A stretch of 64,000 nt of DNA from SG8-30 sp963710135 (GCA_963710135.1 CAVPYY010000006.1:992001-1056000), one strand, 5' to 3'. Shown: positions 28,291-38,362, counted from the first letter of the stretch. The notes: generated by a model from the sequence alone, not told the origin. Translations and numbers: made by a program.

Positions 28291-29609
28291 CCGGGCGCAA
28301 GATCTTGATGGACTTCGAGGTGACGCCCGAGTCGCACACGCTCGCGGCCTACCTGGAACGCGGGGGCTACGAGGCGCTGCAGCGGGCGCTGCGGACGATG
28401 AAGCCCGCCGAGGTCACCCAGGAAATCGTCGATTCGGGCCTGCAGGGACGAGGCGGCGCCGCCTTTCCGGCAGGCCGCAAGTGGCAGGTGATCGATCCGC
28501 ACGATGGCGAGCCGCATTACCTCGTCGCCAACGCCGACGAGGGCGAGCCCGGCACCTTCAAGGATCGCTGGGTGCTCGAGCACTCGCCGCACCTCCTGCT
28601 GGAGTCGATGCTGATCGCGGCCTATGCGCTGGGCTGCCGCCATACCTTCATCTACATCCGCGGTGAGTTCGACAATCCCTGGCGGCGCATTGCCGCGGCC
28701 GTCGAGGAGGCCTACGAGGCCGGCTATTTCGGGCGGAACATCCTGGGTACGGACTTCGCCTGCGACGTTTTCGTGTTCCGCGGTGCGGGCGCCTACGTCT
28801 GCGGCGAGGCCTCGTCGCTGCTCAACTCCATCGAGGGCAGCCGCGGCTATCCCCGCAACCGGCCGCCGCGCCTGACCGTGAAGGGCCTGTACCAGCGCCC
28901 GACCGTGGTCAACAACGTCGAGACGCTCTCCAATCTCGCCTGGATCATCGGGCACGGTGCGGCGGCGTTCCGCGAAATCGGCACTGCCAAGAGTCCCGGC
29001 ACGAGGCTCATTTCCGTATCCGGCCACATCACCAGGCCGGGCGTGTACGAGGTCGAGCTCGGCTACCCGTGGGCGAAGTTCCTGCACGACGAATGTGGCG
29101 GCGTGAGCTGCGGCCGGGGGCTGAAGGCAGTGATCCCTGGCGGGATTTCCTCGCAGGTGCTGTCGGGCCGCGACGCCAAGGTGCTGACCGCGCACGACGT
29201 CGACACCCTGTTGCTCGAGCACGATGCGCTGTGGCAGGTCGGCTCCTCGCTCGGCTCGGGCGGCATGATCGTGATTGCGGAAGGCACCTGCATGGTGCGG
29301 CTGCTGCAGGTCATGCTGCGCTTCTACCACCATGAGTCCTGCGGGCAGTGCACCCCCTGTCGCGAGGGCATGGGCTGGCTGCATCGCATCATCGACCGGA
29401 TCCTCGCGGGCAAGGGGCGCCCGGAGGACATCGACCTGCTCTATTCCATATCAAAGGCCAACGACGGCACCACCATCTGCGGCCTGGGCGACGCCGCCGG
29501 CTACGCCACGGTGGCCATGGTCGACCGGTTCCGCGACGAGTTCGACTACTGCATCGAACACAAGCGCTCGAAGTACTCGGGAAATCTCGAATGCCTGAGA
29601 TCTTCATAG
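28287..29609 (+). CDS. nuoF: NADH-quinone oxidoreductase subunit F
   Basis: 440-residue NADH-oxidising subunit with FMN and cluster N3. The NADH/FMN glycine-rich motif is GLQGRGGAAFPAGRKW, followed by NADEGEPGTFKDR, and GAGAYVCGEASSLLNSIEG. The [4Fe-4S] ligands are in ESCGQCTPCREG plus the later TTICGLGD cysteine. The C-terminus overlaps the start of nuoG. Confidence 0.94.
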   Translation: MTGRKILMDFEVTPESHTLAAYLERGGYEALQRALRTMKPAEVTQEIVDSGLQGRGGAAFPAGRKWQVIDPHDGEPHYLVANADEGEPGTFKDRWVLEHSPHLLLESMLIAAYALGCRHTFIYIRGEFDNPWRRIAAAVEEAYEAGYFGRNILGTDFACDVFVFRGAGAYVCGEASSLLNSIEGSRGYPRNRPPRLTVKGLYQRPTVVNNVETLSNLAWIIGHGAAAFREIGTAKSPGTRLISVSGHITRPGVYEVELGYPWAKFLHDECGGVSCGRGLKAVIPGGISSQVLSGRDAKVLTAHDVDTLLLEHDALWQVGSSLGSGGMIVIAEGTCMVRLLQVMLRFYHHESCGQCTPCREGMGWLHRIIDRILAGKGRPEDIDLLYSISKANDGTTICGLGDAAGYATVAMVDRFRDEFDYCIEHKRSKYSGNLECLRSS

Positions 29610-31021
29610 ACGGCCGGGCCATCGAGGCCCGCGAGGACCAGACGGTGATCCAGGCGGCCAGGGCTGCCGGGATCGAGATCCCGCATTTCTGCTGGCACCC
29701 GTCGCTGTCGGTGCCGGGGAACTGCCGCATGTGCCTGGTAGAAGTCGAAGGCCGCGGCACGGACATCGCCTGCAACATGCCGGTCAAGGCCGGCATGAAG
29801 GTGCTCACCGGTTCGGATGAGGTACGCGCGCAGCGCAAGGCGATCCTGCAATTCATCACGCTGAATCATCCGGTCGACTGCGGCGTGTGCGACAAGGCCG
29901 GCGAGTGCACGCTGCAGGACTACCACTACGAATACAACGGCGCGCCGTCGACCTCGATCGACGCCAAGGTGCATTCCACCAAGTTCTACGAGCTTTCGAA
30001 GCGGATCGTGCTCGACAACGAGCGCTGCATCGTGTGCTCGCGCTGCGTGCGGTTCACCCGCGAGATATCCATGTCGAATGCGCTCGGGGTCGAGCATCGC
30101 GGCGACACCACGCTGGTCCGCCCGGCCGAGGACTGCAGCTTCGACGACGATCCCTATTCCGACAACGTGATCGACCTGTGCCCGGTCGGCGCGCTGCTGT
30201 CGCGGGACTTCATGTATCGCTCGCGCGTCTGGTACCTGCAGGCGACGCCGTCGGTCTGCCCGGGCTGCGAGCGCGGCTGCACGATCCAGGTCTGGCATCG
30301 CAAGCCAGAATGGCGGCTGAAGTCGGTCAATACCGCCACGAATGACCGGATCATGCGGATCACGCCGCTGGAGAACCCGGCGGTCAACGGCCCCTGGATC
30401 TGCAACAAGGGCCGGGACATGGCCCAGGTGCTCGAGCGGCCTCGCGCGCTCGAGCCACGGGTCGGCGGCGCGGGCGTCGAGCCGGCGGCGGCGGTCGACG
30501 CCGCGCGCCGTATGATCGGCGACGCCGGCAATGCCGTGGCGCTGGTGTCGAGCTGGGGCTCGAACGAGGAGCTCGAGGCTTTTCAACGACTGCTGGCTGA
30601 TCGTTTCCGGGTGTTCGCCAAGCCGGACCAGTCCGCCGTCGCCGGCGAGCGTCTGCAGGATGACCTGCTGATCAGGCCCGACAAGAACCCCAACGGCCGT
30701 CGGGCGCGCGAGTTGTTCGGCACGGCCGCGCCGGTGCTGGACGACGGCGTGGATCTGGTGCTCGTCTGGGGCGAGGGTATCGATCCTGCACAGGTGCCGG
30801 CCGGCGCCAGGCTGATCTACCTGTCCGCCTGGACCGACGCGCTGTGCGAACGGGCAGACGTGCTGCTGCCGATCAGCCTGCAGACCGAGCGCGCCGGGCA
30901 CTACACCAACTTCCAGGGCGTGATCAGCGCCTTTCAGCCCTGCTTCGCCCGTCCTCTGGGCGTGAGCGACGCCGCGGACCTGTTCGAGCGGCTCGGCGCC
31001 GGACCGGGAGCGGGCGCATGA
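29591..31021 (+). CDS. nuoG: NADH-quinone oxidoreductase subunit G, short form
   Basis: 476-residue iron-sulfur subunit. N-terminal ferredoxin ligands CWHPSLSVPGNCRMC; the HxxxC..C..C set HPVDCGVCDKAGEC; a [4Fe-4S] set CIVCSRC with CPVGAL; then CPGCERGC and PWICNKG, which correspond to the four ligands of the extra cluster N7. The molybdopterin-oxidoreductase-like domain is reduced to about 200 residues, compared with about 450-650 in E. coli and Paracoccus homologues. There is no frame break; the stop overlaps nuoH naturally (ATGA), so this is a true short form. Confidence 0.9.
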   Translation: MPEIFIDGRAIEAREDQTVIQAARAAGIEIPHFCWHPSLSVPGNCRMCLVEVEGRGTDIACNMPVKAGMKVLTGSDEVRAQRKAILQFITLNHPVDCGVCDKAGECTLQDYHYEYNGAPSTSIDAKVHSTKFYELSKRIVLDNERCIVCSRCVRFTREISMSNALGVEHRGDTTLVRPAEDCSFDDDPYSDNVIDLCPVGALLSRDFMYRSRVWYLQATPSVCPGCERGCTIQVWHRKPEWRLKSVNTATNDRIMRITPLENPAVNGPWICNKGRDMAQVLERPRALEPRVGGAGVEPAAAVDAARRMIGDAGNAVALVSSWGSNEELEAFQRLLADRFRVFAKPDQSAVAGERLQDDLLIRPDKNPNGRRARELFGTAAPVLDDGVDLVLVWGEGIDPAQVPAGARLIYLSAWTDALCERADVLLPISLQTERAGHYTNFQGVISAFQPCFARPLGVSDAADLFERLGAGPGAGA

Positions 31022-32175
31022 TGCAGGACCTGGTCATCCACGGCGCCTACATCGTCTTTGCGCTGGGCATGCTGATGACCTTCGGCCTGCTGCTGACCTG
31101 GGTCGAGCGCAAGCAGGCCGCGATCATGTCGGACCGGATCGGCGCCAACCGCGCCTACCTGCGTCTGCCCTTCACGCAGATCAAGCTGGTCTGGTGGGGC
31201 CTGTTCCACGGCATCGCCGATGGCCTGAAGATGCTGCTGAAGGAGGATTTCAAGCCAGACTCGTACGACCGGGTCGCCTATGCCATTGCGCCATGGGTGG
31301 TGTTCGTGCCGGTGATGCTGGTGTTCGCCGTGATACCGTTCGGCGGCACGCTGGTGCCCTCGGTGCTGTTCTCCGGCTGGCCGGCCGTGGCGGAGTGGTT
31401 TGCGGGCCGCGAGTACGCCATGCAGATCGCCCCGCTCGACGCGGGACTGCTGGTGGTCTTCGCCTTCGGCGGGCTGACCGTCATCGGCAGCATGCTGGCC
31501 GGCTGGTCATCCAACAACAAGTTCTCGATGCTCGGGGCCGTGCGCGCCGGCTCGCAGATGATCTCATACGAGCTCGTCATGGGCCTGACCGTGCTCGGCC
31601 TCATCGTGATCTATGGCACCGTCGACCTCGTCGCCATCGTGGAGCACCAGTCCGGGGTGATCCTGGGCGTGCTGCCGGCCTGGGGCATCGTCTACCAGCC
31701 GTTCGCCGCGGTGCTCTTCATCGTGGCCGCACAGGCCGAGAATCGCCGCATTCCGTTCGACCTGCCGGAGGCGGAATCCGAGCTGATCGCCGGGTTCTTC
31801 ACCGAGTACAGCGCCATGAAGATGGGGCTGTTCATGTTCGCCGAGTTCATCGAGATTGCCATCATCGCGGCGCTGTTCACCACGCTGTTCCTGGGCGGCT
31901 ACAACCTGCCCTACATGAACGACTCCGGCTTTACCCTGCCCGGAGGACATCATCTGGCCATGAGCCACGGCGCCGTCGTGCTCACCCAGCTCGTGGTGTT
32001 CCTGGTGAAGGTGCTGTTCCTGTGCAGCTTCCAGATCCTCGTGCGCTGGTCGTTGCCGCGGTTCCGCTATGACCAGCTGCTGGGGTTTGCCTGGCGCTTC
32101 ATGCTGCCGCTGGCGCTCGCCAACCTGATCGTGACGGTCGTCGCGGTGTGGTTGATTCGCGGGGGCATCGCATGA
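31018..32175 (+). CDS. nuoH: NADH-quinone oxidoreductase subunit H
   Basis: 385-residue membrane subunit at the junction with the peripheral arm, contributing to the quinone channel. Typical stretches are TWVERKQAAIMSDRIGANR, ADGLKMLLKEDFKPD, AGWSSNNKFSMLGAVRAGSQ and AENRRIPFDLPEAESELIAG, all with conserved charges. About eight helices. Start overlaps nuoG stop; end overlaps nuoI start. Confidence 0.94.
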   Translation: MMQDLVIHGAYIVFALGMLMTFGLLLTWVERKQAAIMSDRIGANRAYLRLPFTQIKLVWWGLFHGIADGLKMLLKEDFKPDSYDRVAYAIAPWVVFVPVMLVFAVIPFGGTLVPSVLFSGWPAVAEWFAGREYAMQIAPLDAGLLVVFAFGGLTVIGSMLAGWSSNNKFSMLGAVRAGSQMISYELVMGLTVLGLIVIYGTVDLVAIVEHQSGVILGVLPAWGIVYQPFAAVLFIVAAQAENRRIPFDLPEAESELIAGFFTEYSAMKMGLFMFAEFIEIAIIAALFTTLFLGGYNLPYMNDSGFTLPGGHHLAMSHGAVVLTQLVVFLVKVLFLCSFQILVRWSLPRFRYDQLLGFAWRFMLPLALANLIVTVVAVWLIRGGIA

Positions 32176-32747
32176 CCCGGCCCATCGATCGCCGCCGCGA
32201 GTACTGGAACGCGCCGACACTGACGCGCTGGGAACGCTTCTACCTGTTCGAAATCGTTCGCGGGCTGGCGATCACCGGAGGCGTGTTCACGCGCAACATG
32301 TGGCGCTGGATGACGGGCCGCAAGGGTGCGCTGACCACCTACTACCCCGAACAGCGGCGCAGTGACTACGCGCGCGGCAACCGCGGCAAGCACATCCTGA
32401 CGCAGCGCCCTGATGGTTCGCCACAGTGCATCGCCTGCAACATGTGCGCCACGGTCTGTCCGGCCAAGGTCATCGAGATCGAGGCTCGCTTCGACCCCGA
32501 CGACGCGGCCCATCCGAAGTCGCCTGCCCATTTCGCCATCGATTACTCGCGCTGCGTATTCTGCGGCATGTGCGTCGAGGCCTGCCCCGAGGACGCCATC
32601 CGGATGGTGGCGGATGTCCCGGATCTGCCCTCCACGGATCGCGACCACATGTGGCTCGAGCTCGACGAGCTCCTGAACTGGCGGCCAACCCGCGATGTCG
32701 CCAAGCCCTATCCGCCGGCCCCGCAGGCGAAAGCAGGCAAAGCGTGA
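32172..32747 (+). CDS. nuoI: NADH-quinone oxidoreductase subunit I
   Basis: 191-residue TYKY subunit with two [4Fe-4S] clusters (N6a, N6b): CIACNMCATVCP and CVFCGMCVEACP. The N-terminal amphipathic stretch (WERFYLFEIVRGLAITGGVF) contacts the membrane arm. ATG 32172 is chosen because it overlaps the nuoH stop and fits the family N-terminus. Confidence 0.93.
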   Translation: MTRPIDRRREYWNAPTLTRWERFYLFEIVRGLAITGGVFTRNMWRWMTGRKGALTTYYPEQRRSDYARGNRGKHILTQRPDGSPQCIACNMCATVCPAKVIEIEARFDPDDAAHPKSPAHFAIDYSRCVFCGMCVEACPEDAIRMVADVPDLPSTDRDHMWLELDELLNWRPTRDVAKPYPPAPQAKAGKA

Positions 32748-33244
32748 ACGCCAGCCCGCTCATGCTGTTCTTTTCGGCCGCGGCGGTCGCCGGTGGCGCA
32801 ATGATGCTCGTGCTGCGCCAGCCGATGAGGGTCGCGCTGGCCTTGATCGCGACCATGCTGGCCCTGGCGTGCCTGTACGCGTTGCTGGCCGTGCACGTGA
32901 TCGCGGTGTTCCAGGTGCTGATCTACGTCGGCGCGGTAATGGTATTCATGGTGTACGCCATCATGCTGCTGGATGCGCGCGACCGGACGCTGGTGGAGCG
33001 GTATTCCACGATGCTGGCGCCGGGAATCGCCGCCGGCGCCGTGCTGGCGGTGGTGCTGATTGCCGCGACGTCGGTGACTTCGACGTCCGGACCCGCCGCG
33101 GACACCGACTTCGGGGTCAAGGCCTTCTCCGTCGCCTTCCTGGCCGACTACTGGTTCTATTTCGAGCTCACCTCGGTACTGCTGCTCGCGGCAGTCGTGG
33201 CGACCATCGCCGTGCTCAAGGGCCAGAGGAAGACCGATGACTGA
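32744..33244 (+). CDS. nuoJ: NADH-quinone oxidoreductase subunit J
   Basis: 166-residue subunit with five transmembrane helices; ALLAVHVIAVFQVLIYVGAV with the following MVFMVYAIMLL is the conserved third-helix region (pi-bulge tyrosine area). GTG start 32744 overlaps the nuoI stop. The C-terminal EL(T/S)SVLLL region is normal. Its end overlaps nuoK by 8 bp. Confidence 0.91.
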   Translation: MNASPLMLFFSAAAVAGGAMMLVLRQPMRVALALIATMLALACLYALLAVHVIAVFQVLIYVGAVMVFMVYAIMLLDARDRTLVERYSTMLAPGIAAGAVLAVVLIAATSVTSTSGPAADTDFGVKAFSVAFLADYWFYFELTSVLLLAAVVATIAVLKGQRKTDD

Positions 33245-33539
33245 GCTGTCGCTCATGGTCGGGGTCAGCATCACGCTCTTTGCGCTGGGCCTGGTCGGCG
33301 TCATGGTCCGCCGCAACCTGCTGATCATGCTCATGTGCATGGAGCTGATGCTGAACGGCGTCAATCTCAGCCTGGTCGCCTTCGCGCGCGAGACCGGGTC
33401 CATCGAAGCCGCGGTGCTGGTGTTCCTGGTGTTCGTGGTCGCCGCGGCCGAGGTCGCCATCGCCATTCCCATCGTGCTGCTGCTGGTGCGTGCCCGGCAC
33501 ACGCTCGATCCCGGGGCCTTCAATGAGCTCAAAGGCTGA
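33237..33539 (+). CDS. nuoK: NADH-quinone oxidoreductase subunit K
   Basis: 100-residue three-helix subunit. The two buried glutamates of the proton path are in IMLMCMELMLNGVNLSLVAF and VVAAAEVAIAIPIVLLL. Size and spacing are standard. It starts 8 bp inside nuoJ. Confidence 0.94.
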   Translation: MTELSLMVGVSITLFALGLVGVMVRRNLLIMLMCMELMLNGVNLSLVAFARETGSIEAAVLVFLVFVVAAAEVAIAIPIVLLLVRARHTLDPGAFNELKG

Positions 33540-33542
33540 TTC

Positions 33543-35420
33543 GTGAGGCACGCACTCACCCTGATCGTGCTGCTGCCGCTGCTCGGCTTCCTGCTGAACG
33601 GCCTGGTCGGCAAGCGTCTGGGGACCGGCTTCGTTTCCTTTGCGGGCTGCGGCCTGCCGCTGCTCTCCTTCGCGCTGGCCATGCAGGCGGTGTTCGGCAT
33701 GGCGCATTCCGGCGAGGCCGTCGTCGAGTCGGTATTCACCTGGTCGCTGATCGGCGGGCGGGCTTTCGAGGTGAGCTTCTACCTCGACCGGCTGAGCGCC
33801 GTGATGGTGCTGATCGTGACCGGGGTCGGTTCGCTCATCCACGTCTACTCGATCGGCTACATGAAGGGTGACGCGGGTTACGCGCGCTATTTCGCCTATC
33901 TCAACCTGTTCCTGTTCTTCATGCTGCTCTTGGTGCTCGGCCGATCGCTACTGGTGCTGTTCGTGGGCTGGGAGGGCGTCGGCCTGGCGTCCTACCTGCT
34001 CATCGGCTTCTGGTTCGAGGACGCGGCGAAGGCGAGCGCCGGCAAGAAGGCGTTCATCACCAACCGGATCGGCGACGCCGGATTCCTGCTCGGGATGTTC
34101 CTGATCTATACGACGCTGGGCACGCTGGAGATGGACCGCATCAACGCCGCGTTCGCGTCCGGACCGGTGCTGGGGGTGTCTGCCAGCCTGATCGGCATCC
34201 TGCTGTTCATCGGCGCCACCGGCAAGTCCGCGCAGATCCCGCTGCACGTCTGGCTGCCGGACGCCATGGCCGGCCCCACCCCGGTGTCCGCATTGATCCA
34301 CGCGGCGACCATGGTGACCGCCGGCGTCTATCTGGTCGCGCGTCTCTCCGGGGTCTATCTGCAGGCGCCGGCGGCCTCGGAGCTGGTGGCCACGATCGGC
34401 GTGCTCACCGCGTTCTTCGCCGCCACCATCGCCGTGGTGCAGACCGACATCAAGAAGGTGCTGGCCTATTCGACCATCTCGCAACTGGGCTTCATGTTCG
34501 TTGCGCTCGGCGTCGGCGCCTACGGGGTGGCGGTGTTCCACCTCTACACCCACGCGTTCTTCAAGGCCTGCCTGTTCCTCGGCGCCGGCAGCGTGATTCA
34601 TGCCATGGGCGGCGAACAGGACATCCGGCGCATGGGCGGCCTGGCGAGGCGCATCCCCTGGACATTCGCCACCTTTGCGGTGGCTACCGCGGCCATCGCC
34701 GGACTGCCGCCGCTGGCGGGATTCTTCTCCAAGGATGAGATCCTCTGGTTCGCCTTCGCCAGCGAGTCGGGCGGCTCGACCCTGCTGTGGCTGACGGCCG
34801 CGCTGACGGCCCTGCTGACTGCCTTCTACATGTTCCGGCTGCTGCTGCTGACCTTCTTCGGCACGCCCAGGATGGACTCCGCGACGGCCAGCCACGTGCA
34901 CGAGTCGCCGCTGTCCATGACCGGCGTACTCGTGGTGCTCGCCCTGCTGTCGGCGGTCGGCGGCATGTTCTCGATTCCGCACTACCTCGAGCCATTGCTG
35001 CCGCTACCCGAGGTGAGCGCAGCAGTGGCGCCTCTGCAGACGCCGATGGTGGTGATCTCGGTGCTGGTCGCACTGGGCGGCATCGGCCTCGCCTGGTGGT
35101 TCTTCGGTCGCGGGGATGCCCGCGCGGTTGCGGTGCGTGAGCGCCTCGCTCCCCTGCACAGGCTGCTCAGCAACAAGTACTACGTCGACGAGGTCTACGC
35201 GGCGGTGATCGGTCGGCCGCTCACCTGGCTCTCCGACCGCATTTTCCTGGGCCTGGGCGATCGCCTGCTGCTGGACGGATCACTCAACGGCCTGGCCGGC
35301 CTGGCACGACGCAGCGCCGGGCTGCTGGCGCGCATCCAGACCGGCAGCCTGCAGCGCTACCTGTGGCTCGCGGTGCTGGGCCTGGCGGCAATGGTGCTAT
35401 GGAGCTGGCGCCATGTCTGA
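33543..35420 (+). CDS. nuoL: NADH-quinone oxidoreductase subunit L
   Basis: 625-residue Mrp-type antiporter-like subunit and holder of the lateral helix. GWEGVGLASYLLIGFWFEDA contains the conserved glutamate; HVWLPDAMAGPTPVSALIHA and VLAYSTISQLGFMFVALGVG are hallmark helices with the key lysine/histidine residues. The C-terminal KYYVDEVYAAVIGRP precedes the last helices. GTG start 33543, three bases after nuoK. Confidence 0.94.
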   Translation: MRHALTLIVLLPLLGFLLNGLVGKRLGTGFVSFAGCGLPLLSFALAMQAVFGMAHSGEAVVESVFTWSLIGGRAFEVSFYLDRLSAVMVLIVTGVGSLIHVYSIGYMKGDAGYARYFAYLNLFLFFMLLLVLGRSLLVLFVGWEGVGLASYLLIGFWFEDAAKASAGKKAFITNRIGDAGFLLGMFLIYTTLGTLEMDRINAAFASGPVLGVSASLIGILLFIGATGKSAQIPLHVWLPDAMAGPTPVSALIHAATMVTAGVYLVARLSGVYLQAPAASELVATIGVLTAFFAATIAVVQTDIKKVLAYSTISQLGFMFVALGVGAYGVAVFHLYTHAFFKACLFLGAGSVIHAMGGEQDIRRMGGLARRIPWTFATFAVATAAIAGLPPLAGFFSKDEILWFAFASESGGSTLLWLTAALTALLTAFYMFRLLLLTFFGTPRMDSATASHVHESPLSMTGVLVVLALLSAVGGMFSIPHYLEPLLPLPEVSAAVAPLQTPMVVISVLVALGGIGLAWWFFGRGDARAVAVRERLAPLHRLLSNKYYVDEVYAAVIGRPLTWLSDRIFLGLGDRLLLDGSLNGLAGLARRSAGLLARIQTGSLQRYLWLAVLGLAAMVLWSWRHV

Positions 35421-36951
35421 GGCCGCCATGCTCAATGCCCTGCTGTTCCTGCCACTACTGGGCGTGGCCGCCCTGCTGGCCGTGCCACGGGGCCGCGACG
35501 GGCTGGTACGCGGACTGACGCTCGTGACCACGCTGCTGCAGCTCGCGCTGGCGACTGTGCTGTTCATGGCGTTCGACCCGCTGGCGGCGGGCCTGCAGTT
35601 CCAGACCCGCCTGCCGTGGATAGCGGACTGGGGGGTCTACTACCACGTCGGACTGGATGGATTGAACCTGCTGCTGGTGCTGATGACGGCCTATCTCGGC
35701 CCGTTGGTAGTCGCCGGAGCATTCAAGGCCATCGACCGGGACGTGAAGCTCTTCTACGCGATGGTGTTGCTGCTGCAGTTCGCGATGCTCGGCACGTTCG
35801 TGGCGCAGGACCTGTTCCTGTTCTACGTCTTCTGGGAGGCAATGCTGATCCCGATGTTCCTGATCATCGGCATCTGGGGCGGCGAGCGGCGCATCTACGC
35901 CACGCTCAAGTTCGTGCTGTACACCGCCTTCGGCAGCATCCTGATGCTCGCCGCCGTGATCTACCTGGTGTTCTCGCTCAAGGACACCACGGGCATCACG
36001 TCGTTTGCCTTCACCGACCTGTATCGGCACCAGTTGCCGCTGCAGGCGCAGTCGCTGATGTTCGCCGCCTTCGCGCTGTCGTTCGCCATCAAGGTGCCGA
36101 TCGTTCCGCTGCACACCTGGCTGCCGGACGCCCATGTCGAGGCGCCCACCGCCGGGTCGGTCATCCTGGCCGGCGTGATGCTGAAAATGGGTACCTACGG
36201 CTTCATGAAGCTGGGCTTCCCGCTGTTTCCCGACGCGACACGGCTGTTCACGCCGCTACTGATGTCGCTCGCGGTCATCAGCATCATCTACGGCGCGTGC
36301 CTCGCCCTGGTCCAGGAGGACATCAAGAAGATCATCGCCTACTCGTCGATCAGTCATCTCGGCTACGTGATGCTCGGACTGGTCAGCATGAACCTGCTGG
36401 GCATCCAGGGCGCCATCGTGCAGATGGTCAGCCACGGCCTCGTGTCGGGCGGACTGTTCCTGATGGTCGGCATGATCTACGAGCGCTGTCACAGCCGCGA
36501 TCTCGCTGCCTACGGTGGGCTGGCCAAGCTGCTGCCGGTCTTCTCCGTGTTCTTCATGATCCTGACCCTGGCTTCCGTCGGGCTGCCGACGACCAGCGGA
36601 TTCACGGGCGAGTTCCTGGTGCTGCTCGGCGCTTTCAATTCGGCCTGGCCGCTGTACGCGGCTGGCACGACCTGGCCGCTGGCGCTCAGCGCCAGCGCGG
36701 TCCTCGGCGTGGTGCTCGGGGCACTGTACATGCTGCGCCTGGCGCAGCGATTGCTGTTCGGCCCACCAAAGCTGCCGCACGGCCCGGTGGCGGATCTCGA
36801 CCTGCGTGAGAAGACGATCCTCGCCGTGATAGTGGTCGCCGTGTTCGCACTGGGCCTGTTCCCGCAGCCGTTCCTGCACAAGACCGAGACCGCCGCAGAG
36901 GCGTATCAGGCGCTGCTGTCGACGAGCCGCAGTCCGGAGACCCCGCCGTGA
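35413..36951 (+). CDS. nuoM: NADH-quinone oxidoreductase subunit M
   Basis: 512-residue antiporter-like proton-pumping subunit. Conserved sequences are FYVFWEAMLIPMFLIIGIWG (key glutamate), VPLHTWLPDAHVEAPTAGSV and KIIAYSSISHLGYVMLGL. Start overlaps the nuoL stop by 8 bp; its stop overlaps nuoN by 4 bp. Confidence 0.94.
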   Translation: MSEAAMLNALLFLPLLGVAALLAVPRGRDGLVRGLTLVTTLLQLALATVLFMAFDPLAAGLQFQTRLPWIADWGVYYHVGLDGLNLLLVLMTAYLGPLVVAGAFKAIDRDVKLFYAMVLLLQFAMLGTFVAQDLFLFYVFWEAMLIPMFLIIGIWGGERRIYATLKFVLYTAFGSILMLAAVIYLVFSLKDTTGITSFAFTDLYRHQLPLQAQSLMFAAFALSFAIKVPIVPLHTWLPDAHVEAPTAGSVILAGVMLKMGTYGFMKLGFPLFPDATRLFTPLLMSLAVISIIYGACLALVQEDIKKIIAYSSISHLGYVMLGLVSMNLLGIQGAIVQMVSHGLVSGGLFLMVGMIYERCHSRDLAAYGGLAKLLPVFSVFFMILTLASVGLPTTSGFTGEFLVLLGAFNSAWPLYAAGTTWPLALSASAVLGVVLGALYMLRLAQRLLFGPPKLPHGPVADLDLREKTILAVIVVAVFALGLFPQPFLHKTETAAEAYQALLSTSRSPETPP

Positions 36952-38333
36952 ACCTTCCTCCCCTGCTGGTCGCCATGCTGCCGGAACACCTGCTGCTGGC
37001 AGGCATCCTGGGCATCCTCGTCGCGGGGCTGGTCAGCCGCGACACGAGATATCCGCTGGCCTTCACCGTGCTGGTCGCCGCCGCGGCGGCGGCCGCTGCG
37101 TTGTGGCTGCACGTGGCGGACTACGCCGGTGCGCCGTTTCCCGGGCAGTTTTCCGTCGATCCGTCGGCGTCGCTCGCGAAAGCGGTGGTGCTGGCGCTGG
37201 CCGTGCCGGTCGTGCTGCTGTCGCGCGAGGACTTTGCCGAGGCGCGCTTCCCGGTCCTGCTGCTGTCGTCCCTGTATGGCGTTTGCCTGCTGATGTCGGC
37301 CGACAGTTTCCTGACGCTGTTTCTCGGCATCGAGCTGATGTCGCTGCCCGTCTATGTCCTGGTTCTGCTGGCCTTCACTCGTGTCCAGAGCGCTGAAGCG
37401 GCGCTGAAGTACCTTATCCTCGGTGGCGCCGGCTCGGCCACCCTGCTCCTGGGGATCGCATTCCTGCTCGGCGCCACGGGTACCTTGTCGCTGAGCGCAT
37501 TCCAGCTGGCGCTGGCGACGGATGGAACGCTCGCGCGGGCGGGCATCGCGCTGGTGCTGGCCGCGTTCTTCGTCAAGGCGGCAGTCGTGCCGTTCCACAC
37601 CTGGGCGCCAGACGCCTACCAGGGGGCCAGCGTCTCGGTAACCGCGTACATGGCGACGCTGGTCAAGGCCGGCGTGCTGGTCGCTGCCGTGCGCCTGCTC
37701 GGGGACACCGCCATTCCGCCGGCGGCGGCAGGGCTGGTGGCGCTGCTGCCGCTCGCCTCCATGGTGTGGGGCAATCTTGCGGCGATGCGCCAGGAGGGAT
37801 TCCGCCGGCTCATCGCCTACTCGTCGATCGCGCACGCCGGCTTCCTGTTCTTCGCGCTGCTCGGGGCGCCGCCGGGAAGATTCGCGGCGGTCACGTTCTA
37901 CGTCATCGCCTATGGGCTCGCCAACATCCTCGGGCTCGCCTGTCTGCCGGCCGGGGACGACGCCTCGCGCGACCGCCTCGACCAGTTGAAGGGACTGTTC
38001 GTGCGCCAGCCGTACGCCGCGGTGGGCATCGCGATCGCCATGCTGTCGCTGGCGGGCATCCCGCCGTTCCCGGGCTTCGTCGCCAAGTTCCTGGTCTTCC
38101 GCAATGTCATGGAGGCGGGCTTCACGGTCTACGCGGTCGCCGGCCTGGTCGCGAGCTATCTCGGAATCTACTTCTACCTGCGCGTCATCCAGTACATGTT
38201 CATGACCGCGGCAGGGCCGGCGCCGACGGCCGGCTTCGCGGGCCGCGGTGCGGCGCTGCTGGCAAGCGCGCTGTGTCTGGTACCAGTGCTGCTGCTGATC
38301 GTCTTTCCAGGCTGGGTGATCGATCGACTCTGA
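36948..38333 (+). CDS. nuoN: NADH-quinone oxidoreductase subunit N
   Basis: 461-residue antiporter-like subunit, last gene of the operon. LGIELMSLPVYVLVLLAFTR holds the conserved glutamate; VVPFHTWAPDAYQGASVSVT and LIAYSSIAHAGFLFFALLG are typical. GTG start 36948 overlaps nuoM. Transcription meets the convergent TerB-like gene 29 bp downstream; no clear terminator hairpin is visible between them. Confidence 0.93.
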   Translation: MNLPPLLVAMLPEHLLLAGILGILVAGLVSRDTRYPLAFTVLVAAAAAAAALWLHVADYAGAPFPGQFSVDPSASLAKAVVLALAVPVVLLSREDFAEARFPVLLLSSLYGVCLLMSADSFLTLFLGIELMSLPVYVLVLLAFTRVQSAEAALKYLILGGAGSATLLLGIAFLLGATGTLSLSAFQLALATDGTLARAGIALVLAAFFVKAAVVPFHTWAPDAYQGASVSVTAYMATLVKAGVLVAAVRLLGDTAIPPAAAGLVALLPLASMVWGNLAAMRQEGFRRLIAYSSIAHAGFLFFALLGAPPGRFAAVTFYVIAYGLANILGLACLPAGDDASRDRLDQLKGLFVRQPYAAVGIAIAMLSLAGIPPFPGFVAKFLVFRNVMEAGFTVYAVAGLVASYLGIYFYLRVIQYMFMTAAGPAPTAGFAGRGAALLASALCLVPVLLLIVFPGWVIDRL

Positions 38334-38362
38334 TCATCGCCGCCTGCCGGTCGCGAGGCGCA

